Source: JAKQHY01 sp034429475
GTDB lineage: Bacteria; Chloroflexota; Anaerolineae; B4-G1; SLSP01
Direction: 5' to 3'
Assembly (NCBI GenBank): GCA_034429475.1
Contig: DAOUGD010000031.1
Location: 1 to 10,677, forward strand
Length of the DNA stretch: 10,677 nucleotides
Shown: in pieces, positions 5,372-10,677 of the stretch
Position numbering within the stretch: position 1 is the first letter of the stretch
Layout of the letters: every line of letters begins with the position of its first letter
Translations under genes and position numbers: made by a program
Notes under the pieces: generated by a model
The model's database searches: none
Seen by the model: only the letters and a program-made list of their open reading frames with translations
Told to the model about the DNA's origin: nothing

Positions 5372-6535
5372 TTACGGATAGACTACTTTTCCTCTTACCA
5401 GTGTTAGATGGACCATCCCCTTGGCATCCAGCGCCACCAGATTGGCCGCTTTGCCCACCTCGATGCTGCCCATTTCCGCGTCCCGCCCGATCACGCGCGC
5501 GGGATTGAGCGATGCCATCCGTACGGCGTCGGCCAGCGGGACATCCAACAGGCGGTGGACGTTGCGCACGCATTGATTCAACGTAGCGGTGCTGCCCGCA
5601 ATCGCGCCGCGTGGATTGTGGGCCACCCCGTCTTTCACCACGACTTCGTGCCCCGTCAGGCTGTACACCCCATCCCCCAAGCCTGCCGCCGCCATCGCAT
5701 CGCTGATGAGAACGATCCGTTCCGCCCCCAGGCAGCGCAGCAGCAGGGCCATCGCGCCGGGGTGGACGTGAATCGTGTCGGCGATCAGCTCGGCGGTGAC
5801 GCCGTCGGACATGAGCGCCGCGCCGAACACACCCGGCTCCCGGTGATGGAAGCCCCGCTGCGCGTTGAAAGTGTGCGTGACGTGCGTGAAGTCGCCGCGC
5901 AGCGCCGTCGCCGCCAGCGCGTAGTCCGCTTCCGAGTGACCGAGCGCCGCCACGACGCCGCGTTCCCGCAGCCGCGCCGCCACGTCCGCCGCGCCGGGCA
6001 GCTCCGGGGCCAGTGTCATCTGGCGGACCCATCCGCGTCCCGCGTCGAGCAGCGCGTCCACCTCCGCCACGGCGGGCGCGCGGAGCCAGGCCGCATTGAA
6101 CGCGCCGCGCTTTTCCGGGTTGAGATACGGCCCTTCGAGGTGCAGTCCCAGTGGCTCCGCGCCAGGGAAGCCGCCGGCGTCGAACAAATCCACGTAGGCG
6201 CGCACCAGGGCCAGCAGCGCGGCGTGATCCGGCGCCGCCACCGAGCACAGAAAGCCGGTCACACCGGTCGTGGCAACCCACGCCGAGTAGTCGCGCAGGT
6301 CGGCGGCGAGTGAGTCGGGATCGCCAAACGTGATCCCATGCCCGCCGTGCGTGTGGATGTCCACGAAGCCCGGCGCGACGATCAGGCCGTCCAAATCGCG
6401 TCGCTCGCCGGATGGCGGCGCCTCCGCCGACCGGCCCACGTAGGTGATACATCCATTCTCAATCCCCACCGTCGCAGGTGATATTTCTCCTGTTGGCGTC
6501 AAGACTTTACCATTCTCAAGAAATAGTTGTGCCAT
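5372..6535 (-). CDS. nagA: N-acetylglucosamine-6-phosphate deacetylase
   Basis: This 387-aa cytosolic amidohydrolase has the usual NagA length. It removes acetate from GlcNAc-6-phosphate to give glucosamine-6-phosphate, in amino-sugar use and peptidoglycan recycling. Visible motifs are GFVDIHTHGGHG (56-67), with metal-site H61 and H63, HLEGPYLNP (132-140) with E134, GHSEA (199-203) with H200, THTFNAQ (220-226) with H221, HHREPG (230-235), and SDAM (278-281) with catalytic D279. The C-terminal ASLNPARVIG and GSIEVGKAANLVALD are classic for the family. The ATG is preceded by GGGGGA about 5 nt upstream, a modest SD. No clear promoter hexamers are seen upstream. It stands alone: nagB, a kinase and GlcNAc transport genes are not adjacent. 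The normally conserved THLFNAM reads THTFNAQ, which need not affect catalysis. Confidence 0.95.
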   Translation of the reverse strand: MAQLFLENGKVLTPTGEISPATVGIENGCITYVGRSAEAPPSGERRDLDGLIVAPGFVDIHTHGGHGITFGDPDSLAADLRDYSAWVATTGVTGFLCSVAAPDHAALLALVRAYVDLFDAGGFPGAEPLGLHLEGPYLNPEKRGAFNAAWLRAPAVAEVDALLDAGRGWVRQMTLAPELPGAADVAARLRERGVVAALGHSEADYALAATALRGDFTHVTHTFNAQRGFHHREPGVFGAALMSDGVTAELIADTIHVHPGAMALLLRCLGAERIVLISDAMAAAGLGDGVYSLTGHEVVVKDGVAHNPRGAIAGSTATLNQCVRNVHRLLDVPLADAVRMASLNPARVIGRDAEMGSIEVGKAANLVALDAKGMVHLTLVRGKVVYP

Positions 6536-6621
6536 ACGTTTCCCCCATCAAAGGTAGAGCTATATGATAGCCCCGATTGCGATTTTTACCCGATAGCGCC
6601 GGACAAGAGGACCCCATCTCA

Positions 6622-6649
6622 TTGACTCCTGGGCTTGCTCCCTTATAAT
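6622..6649 (+). promoter_or_regulatory. Strong sigma70-type promoter of the second GNAT gene
   Basis: TTGACT (6622-6627, 5/6) and a perfect TATAAT (6644-6649) are separated by 16 bp. Transcription would start near 6656, about 30 nt before the ATG. This is the best promoter in the window by consensus match and lies in the divergent nagA/GNAT gap. Confidence 0.8.
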
Positions 6650-6685
6650 TTGCCTCATTCTTTGTAAGGAGGCACGCAGTCACCC

Positions 6686-7486
6686 ATGATGGATGTAGCG
6701 ACCGATACCTCATCAGCAGCACTGGCCGACGCCATTGACGCCAATCTCATCGAGAAATCGTTGAGCTTTGCCCGGTTTTTCGGCGGCGAAATTCACGGGC
6801 CGAATCCCCTATGGTTTGTCACCGGTCGCCGTATGCCGAACAACAACGGCGTGGTCAGCGCCGTGTTCCAGGCGGATGAGGTGCGTTCCGGCATCAAGAC
6901 GGTGTTCCGGCCTTTCCGGGAGCAGGGAACGCCTTTGACGTGGTGGGTGGGGCCGCGCTCATCCCCGGATAACCTGGGGAAGTATTTGCAGCACTACGGA
7001 ATGACGCACAACCGCGACATGATCGGGATGGCCGCGCCCCTGGAAATCTTGCCCGCGCCGGAATCTCCGGTGTTCTCTCTGGAATTAGTCGAGGATATGC
7101 CGACGCTGAAAGCGTGGTATGACCTGGTCGTGCAGTGTTTCCCGATGACCTACAGCCAGAGTTACCTGGAGTCGCTGGGCGCGATCAGCCTGCGGCCGGG
7201 AGCGGAGTGGTTGCACTACGTGGGGCGCGTCAACGGCGAAGTGCTCACCGCCAGTTCGCTTTTCTTGGGCGGCGGGGCGGCCGGATTGTACAATCTCGGC
7301 ACGCTCCCGCAGGCGCGCAGCCAGGGCTACGGTGCGTTAACGACCCTCCAGACGTTTGCGCGGGCGCGGGAGATAGGCTACCAGATTGGGACGTTGCAAA
7401 CCACCTATCCCAACGCCCTCCGGATGTATCACCGGATGGGTTTCGAGGTCTACTGCAAAATCGGCATCTATGTCTATTCGCCGTAA
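6686..7486 (+). CDS. GNAT-family N-acetyltransferase with N-terminal extension
   Basis: This 266-aa protein has its GNAT core in the C-terminal half. ASSLFLGGGAAGLYNLGT (189-206) gives the central strands. QARSQGYGAL (209-218) is the acetyl-CoA loop of Q/R-x-x-G-x-G/A type. NALRMYHRMGF (243-253) is the late N-x-x-x-x-x-Y-x-x-x-G-F motif. Residues 1-125 form a separate, less conserved domain, perhaps a degenerate GNAT half containing WWVGPRSSPDNLGKYLQHYGM; this two-part build occurs in many uncharacterised GNAT proteins. The substrate is unknown. The start has AAGGAGG (6666-6672), but the spacing to ATG 6686 is 13 nt, longer than ideal. There is no closer in-frame start, and an immediate second ATG at 6689 would be worse placed. 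Confidence 0.85.
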   Translation: MMDVATDTSSAALADAIDANLIEKSLSFARFFGGEIHGPNPLWFVTGRRMPNNNGVVSAVFQADEVRSGIKTVFRPFREQGTPLTWWVGPRSSPDNLGKYLQHYGMTHNRDMIGMAAPLEILPAPESPVFSLELVEDMPTLKAWYDLVVQCFPMTYSQSYLESLGAISLRPGAEWLHYVGRVNGEVLTASSLFLGGGAAGLYNLGTLPQARSQGYGALTTLQTFARAREIGYQIGTLQTTYPNALRMYHRMGFEVYCKIGIYVYSP

Positions 7487-7489
7487 AAT

Positions 7490-7548
7490 GGTGCGTAGTA
7501 GGCGCTTCCGCACCCGTGATCACGGCGCTGAAGCGCCTACTACGCACC
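7490..7548. repeat. Perfect 19-bp inverted repeat with nested palindrome
   Basis: The arms at 7490-7508 (GGTGCGTAGTAGGCGCTTC) and 7530-7548 are exact reverse complements. The 21-bp centre contains the 12-bp palindrome CCGTGATCACGG (7514-7525). A second palindrome, GGCGCT-GA-AGCGCC, spans 7524-7537. The element begins 3 bp after the GNAT stop codon and ends 24 bp before the ATPase start. No T-run or obvious target-site duplication follows. It looks like a REP- or MITE-like element, or an attenuator between the two genes. Confidence 0.8.
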
Positions 7549-7572
7549 CAAGCTATTTTCGAGGAAGGCACG

Positions 7573-8697
7573 TTGGCGACTATTCGGTTGGAGAATTTAA
7601 CTAAAGTGTATACAGGTGCATCTCAGACGGTTGCCCTGGATCATTTGAGTCTGACCATTCCGGACGGGAAAACCTTAGCGGTGATCGGGCCTTCGGGCTG
7701 CGGCAAGAGCACTTTGCTGCGCGCCATCGCCGGATTGGTGGATTATGAAGGCGACGTGTACTACGACGATGGGCTGATGAATACCACGCCGGTGAAAGAC
7801 CGCTACATCGGCATGGTGTTTCAAAATTACGCCCTTTACCCGCACTTTTACGGCCACGGCAACCTCAGCTTCTTCTTTCGGGTGCATAAGGCGCCCGACG
7901 CGGAGATCGCGGAACGCATCCGTATCACTTCGGAGATCATGGGGATCGGGTTTGACGACTTATTACGGCGCAAGCCGGGTACGCTTTCCGGCGGGCAGCA
8001 GCAGCGGGTGGCGATTGCGCGCGCGATCGTCCGCCGTCCCCAACTCTTTTTGCTGGACGAACCCCTGTCCAACCTGGATGCGAAACTGCGGGTGCAGACG
8101 CGCGTGGAAATTCGCAAGTTGCTGAACCGCTTCCAGATTACGGCGGTGTATGTCACTCATGACCAGGTTGAAGCTATTGCCCTGGGTGATATAATTGCAG
8201 TCATGCGCGCCGGTCAGATCGTGCAGGTGGGAGCGTACCAGGAATTGTCCCGCAACCCCTGCCATGCATTTGTGGCCGGATTTTTGGGCCTGCCGCCAAT
8301 GAATCTGTTGCCCGGTGTGGTACGCGGCGGCGTGGTGGATTTGGGTGGTTTTACGGCGCCGCTGCCGCCGTCCATCGTGCGTCAGACCCGCCAGGGGCAG
8401 GCAATTTATCTGGGATTTCACGCAGACGATGCGGTCGTCGCCCCCGATTTTTCCGGCGAGCGCGGCGGGTTGCATTGGAGAGGTGTGGTGGAGGTCGTCG
8501 AGCCAGATTTTGGCCGCCGCCGTCAACTGGCGTATATAGGCGCTGGCTCGCAGCACTATCGCGCGGCGGCGGCGCCAGAGACGGCACTGCATCAGGGGTA
8601 CGAGGTCGGCATCCATTTGCCGGTTGAGGCACTATATTTCTTTGATAGAGAGAGCGAAGCGCGAATTGATGATGAAGAAGCAACTGAATCGGCGTGA
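7573..8697 (+). CDS. MalK/UgpC/MsiK-type sugar ABC transporter ATP-binding protein
   Basis: This 374-aa ATPase is of the carbohydrate-importer (CUT1) type, peripheral at the inner membrane. Motifs in order are Walker A GPSGCGKST (39-47), Q-loop Q84 in FQNYALYPH, signature LSGGQQQR (138-145), Walker B LFLLDEP (158-164), D-loop SNLDAKLR (166-173) and switch H196 in VTHDQ. A C-terminal regulatory OB/TOBE region (about 240-357) matches MalK-like proteins rather than short export ATPases. I chose the TTG at 7573: GAGGAAGG lies directly upstream, and the protein then begins ATIRLENLTKVY as family members do. Longer in-frame readings run through the inverted repeat and the GNAT gene. No permease or solute-binding protein is adjacent, so it may be a shared ATPase like Streptomyces MsiK. 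The 3' end overlaps the next gene. Confidence 0.93.
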   Translation: MATIRLENLTKVYTGASQTVALDHLSLTIPDGKTLAVIGPSGCGKSTLLRAIAGLVDYEGDVYYDDGLMNTTPVKDRYIGMVFQNYALYPHFYGHGNLSFFFRVHKAPDAEIAERIRITSEIMGIGFDDLLRRKPGTLSGGQQQRVAIARAIVRRPQLFLLDEPLSNLDAKLRVQTRVEIRKLLNRFQITAVYVTHDQVEAIALGDIIAVMRAGQIVQVGAYQELSRNPCHAFVAGFLGLPPMNLLPGVVRGGVVDLGGFTAPLPPSIVRQTRQGQAIYLGFHADDAVVAPDFSGERGGLHWRGVVEVVEPDFGRRRQLAYIGAGSQHYRAAAAPETALHQGYEVGIHLPVEALYFFDRESEARIDDEEATESA

Positions 8698-9694
8698 ATT
8701 TCTTCGATTGAGCGGTGCGGCGCTGCTAGGATTGGCCGCACAAACGACCATTCCGGCCCTGGCGGACTCTTTTGTTCACCAGGAATTGCTCCCGGCGCCC
8801 AAGCCGTGGGGGCGCGTCATCAGTTGGAGCGCACAGGCGGTGCGCCAAGCGACCTCGGCGAAGTCCGAACTGGTGAAGTGGCTGGCCCACGACGAGGTGA
8901 TCCCCTTGTTGGCGACCACAATGGGGGAGGCGCCCTGGGCAAACAATCCCATCTGGTATCAGACAACAGAAGGATTTGTCCATAGCGGTTACATCCAACC
9001 GGTTGAGCAAGCCTTGCAGACGGCGTTCCCGACGGTGGTGAACGCTCCCGGTTTTTGGGTTGAGGTTTGCGTTCCTTACGCCGAAGCGCGCTGGCAGCCG
9101 GGCAGCGCCTACGTGGCCCGCAAGCTGTACTACGAGACCGTGTATCGCGTCGTCGCTGCCGTGCAGGATGAGGCGGGAGAGTGGTGGTATCAACTTCAGG
9201 AAGGCATCACCTGGTCGCCCGGCCCTTACGTGCTGGCGAAGACGGTGCGTCACATTGCGCCGTTGGATGTGGCGCCGCTTTCCCCAGGGCGCACCGACAA
9301 GTGGATTGAAATCAAGTTGAGCGAGCAGCGGCTAACGTGCTACGAGGACACGACGCCTGTGTTTAGCACCCCCCTTGCTTCTGGGGTAGGGAGCACGCCG
9401 ACGCCGCGCGGCGAATTCAAGGTGCTTTATAAGCGGCATACGCAGCGAATGATTGGGGACGACTACGATCTCACCGGCGTGGCCTTCCCGACGTATTTCA
9501 CCTCGTCCGGCGTCGCCATCCACGGCACGTACTGGCACAACGATTTCTGCCGTCCGCACAGCCACGGCTGCCTGAACGTCCCCAGCCAGGCTGCCCGGTG
9601 GGTTTTCCGCTGGACGGACCCCGTTGTGCCTTACTCTGAGCACACGTTGGTGACTGGCGCAGCCGCCGGCACGCGTGTGGTGGTGAGTTACTAA
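8669..9694 (+). CDS. Tat-exported L,D-transpeptidase (YkuD domain)
   Basis: This 341-aa protein probably makes 3-3 peptidoglycan cross-links or attaches proteins to the wall, outside the cytoplasmic membrane. The N-terminus is a twin-arginine signal: NRREFLRLSG (7-16), a hydrophobic stretch, then a likely cleavage after ALA (30-32). The middle (about 45-205) is probably a substrate-binding or SH3-like region and includes WYQTTEGFVHSGYI. The YkuD domain starts near KWIEIKLSEQRLTCYE (211-226). It has TPRGEF (245-250), H285-G286 and the catalytic SHGC (298-301) with C301. The start is ATG 8669 or 8672. Both lie inside the ATPase gene (29-bp overlap) with only a weak GAAG upstream, suggesting translational coupling. 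An upstream TTG at 8624 would place extra residues before the signal. Confidence 0.92.
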   Translation: MMKKQLNRREFLRLSGAALLGLAAQTTIPALADSFVHQELLPAPKPWGRVISWSAQAVRQATSAKSELVKWLAHDEVIPLLATTMGEAPWANNPIWYQTTEGFVHSGYIQPVEQALQTAFPTVVNAPGFWVEVCVPYAEARWQPGSAYVARKLYYETVYRVVAAVQDEAGEWWYQLQEGITWSPGPYVLAKTVRHIAPLDVAPLSPGRTDKWIEIKLSEQRLTCYEDTTPVFSTPLASGVGSTPTPRGEFKVLYKRHTQRMIGDDYDLTGVAFPTYFTSSGVAIHGTYWHNDFCRPHSHGCLNVPSQAARWVFRWTDPVVPYSEHTLVTGAAAGTRVVVSY

Positions 9695-9710
9695 CCGGGT
9701 GAACCTACGG

Positions 9711-9750
9711 TTGCATTTTGCGGTAATCACTATATATTGGTATTAATAAT
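9711..9750 (+). promoter_or_regulatory. AT-rich putative promoter region of the HD-domain gene
   Basis: The 130-bp gap after the L,D-transpeptidase contains an AT-rich block with possible -10 boxes TATATT (9733-9738) and TATTAA (9741-9746). The paired -35 candidates TTGCAT (9711) and TTGCGG (9718) match only 3/6. Further on, TAGACCC (9755-9761) and GGGTCTA (9794-9800) form a 7-bp inverted repeat in the leader. No T-run terminator for the upstream gene is visible. Confidence 0.3.
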
Positions 9751-9824
9751 GGGATAGACCCTGGTGGTCGCCCCCGAATTTCTCAGCCCACACGGGTCTA
9801 ATTTGGACAAGAAAGGGAGATACT

Positions 9825-10526
9825 ATGAGTGCTTTTGTGCGACTGCAACATCTGGTTGAAATGCCTCAGCTTCAGCAATTTAACTTCTGGGAACTTTTCG
9901 GTAAACCGCAGTCCAAAACAAAAGCACAACTTCCTGACCTCCGTCTGGCGACACACTATGCTCGCCGCCGTTTGGCAGAACTGCCCCCGCAGTTGACTTA
10001 CCATTCCCTCTGGCATACCCTGAATGACGTGCTGCCGGCCGTGGAACGGCTGATGACCCTGGAACATATCTCTGGCGTAGACGCGCTACTCCTGCGCACG
10101 GCGGCAATTTATCACGACATCGGGTTTGTGGTGCGCTCCGCCGATCATGAAGCGTTGAGCGCCCAAATCGCTGGTGAAGTTTTGCCTCGCTTTGGCTATG
10201 CCCCCAGTCAAGTGGATCGCATACGCAGAATGATTCTAGCCACTCGTTTGCCGCAGTCGCCGCAGAACGAGTTGGAACAGATCATCGCCGATGCCGATTT
10301 GGATGTTTTGGGGCGGGATGACTTTTGGGCGCGAAATCAAGCATTGCGCGCCGAATGTGAAATGGCCGGCAAAACGAATACGGATGTGGAATGGTGCGCC
10401 GGCCAGTTAGGTTTTATGCAATCTCACCGCTATTTCACTCTCTCGGCGCAGGCCCTGCGCGAAGCCCAGAAACAGCAAAACATGGCTCTCCTGCGCCAAC
10501 ATTTGAGCGAGTGCCGCGTGTGTTGA
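9825..10526 (+). CDS. HD-domain metal-dependent phosphohydrolase
   Basis: This 233-aa soluble protein has an HD-superfamily metal site. The first histidines are in TYHSLWHT (58-65). The HD doublet is in AAIYHDIGF (93-101; H97, D98), followed by H108 in DHEALSA, and a final aspartate lies in IIADADLDVLGRDD (153-166). The first 45 residues are a short helical extension without a recognised motif. HD enzymes hydrolyse phosphomonoesters or phosphodiesters such as nucleotides; nothing here identifies the substrate. The spacing fits small stand-alone HD proteins rather than (p)ppGpp synthetases or HD-GYP enzymes, since no GYP motif is present. The ATG has AGGGAG 5 nt upstream. The gene ends at its own terminator and appears to be a single transcription unit. 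Confidence 0.87.
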   Translation: MSAFVRLQHLVEMPQLQQFNFWELFGKPQSKTKAQLPDLRLATHYARRRLAELPPQLTYHSLWHTLNDVLPAVERLMTLEHISGVDALLLRTAAIYHDIGFVVRSADHEALSAQIAGEVLPRFGYAPSQVDRIRRMILATRLPQSPQNELEQIIADADLDVLGRDDFWARNQALRAECEMAGKTNTDVEWCAGQLGFMQSHRYFTLSAQALREAQKQQNMALLRQHLSECRVC

Positions 10527-10539
10527 AGAGTTCGGACGC

Positions 10540-10575
10540 AAAAAGACGGGCAGCCTGATGGCTGCCCATCTTTTG
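10540..10575 (+). terminator. Rho-independent terminator after the HD-domain gene
   Basis: A perfect 8-bp stem joins GGGCAGCC (10548-10555) to GGCTGCCC (10560-10567) around a TGAT loop. It is extended across one mismatch by an A-rich left flank pairing with TCTTTT (10569-10574). The symmetric A and T flanks could let it work in both directions. Confidence 0.88.
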
Positions 10576-10578
10576 TTT

Positions 10579-10677
10579 AGAACCTATCCGAAAATTATGG
10601 CGACGATGCGCCGCTAGGCCGAACCTTGCGGCTGAAGCCGCTTTCGGGGGTGTTTTTTCGTGGGCGGGCGCAGCCCG
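10579..10677. repeat. Palindrome-rich intergenic tail, cut by the window end
   Basis: This stretch after the terminator holds no convincing gene. It contains the palindrome GCGGCT-GA-AGCCGC (10628-10641). A terminal hairpin CGGGC-GCA-GCCCG (10665-10677) follows. The first shares its CTGAAGC core and layout with the palindrome at 7524-7537. It looks like REP-type intergenic DNA, but only part is visible. Confidence 0.4.

Noticed and set aside
5408..6313. Plus-strand reading frame of 301 codons opposite nagA
   Set aside because: It has no domain motifs, no SD, and composition typical of an antisense shadow.
5358..6452. Minus-strand reading frame of 364 codons within nagA
   Set aside because: It is arginine/glycine-rich, out of frame with the complete NagA, and is a GC-rich shadow.
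7135..7572. N-terminal extension of the ABC ATPase
   Set aside because: It would run through the second GNAT gene and the inverted repeat. The TTG at 7573 has an SD and begins at the family's usual N-terminus.
1..10677. A defence island, prophage or transposon
   Set aside because: No nuclease, integrase, transposase, phage or toxin-antitoxin genes are present; the HD and GNAT proteins alone do not support such a system.

Overview
The window is an ordinary-looking stretch of bacterial chromosome, moderately GC-rich, with ten protein genes that each have a recognisable Shine-Dalgarno (SD) sequence or a translationally coupled start. I infer a member of the Chloroflexota (Anaerolineae or a relative). 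The reasons are an orphan MalK/MsiK-type ATPase, a Tat-exported L,D-transpeptidase, a PadR-DUF2812 pair, an Na/Pi transporter with a PhoU tail, and intergenic families of the ACGGAT/ATCCGT and AAACGTGAAACGTG types. This placement is a judgement from gene style and no marker gene is present. I see no rRNA, tRNA, CRISPR array, transposase or integrase.

Layout. An OmpR/PhoB-type response regulator (minus strand, 76-777) faces a GNAT acetyltransferase gene (984-1580) across a 206-bp divergent promoter region. The acetyltransferase overlaps a choline/ethanolamine-kinase-like phosphotransferase (1573-2484) by 8 bp, and the pair ends at a strong terminator. Next is a PadR repressor (2641-2973) with a DUF2812 membrane protein (3028-3555). 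Their promoter carries two copies of a CGATATATCG palindrome exactly 30 bp apart, one between -35 and -10 and one at the expected transcription start. After another strong terminator comes an Na/phosphate symporter-family protein fused to a PhoU-like domain (3688-5289). It converges on nagA (minus strand, 5372-6535) across a hairpin built from ACGTGAA repeats.

The right part starts with a clear sigma70-type promoter and a second, two-part GNAT protein (6686-7486). A perfect 19-bp inverted repeat (7490-7548) separates it from a TTG-started sugar-type ABC ATPase (7573-8697) that has no permease or binding protein beside it. A Tat-signal L,D-transpeptidase (8669-9694) overlaps the end of the ATPase gene. 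A separate HD-domain phosphohydrolase gene (9825-10526) follows, with its own terminator and then a palindrome-rich tail cut by the window end.

How the genes relate. Three short transcription units look real: GNAT plus kinase, PadR plus DUF2812, and ATPase plus L,D-transpeptidase. NagA (amino-sugar recycling), the L,D-transpeptidase (peptidoglycan cross-linking) and the sugar-type ATPase all touch cell-wall or amino-sugar metabolism, but they are not one operon. I did not find a coherent new defence, mobile or biosynthetic system. The best leads are in the regulatory and repeat DNA: the PadR operator geometry, a repeat that supplies the ribosome-binding site to two unrelated genes, and the perfect inverted repeat before the ATPase.
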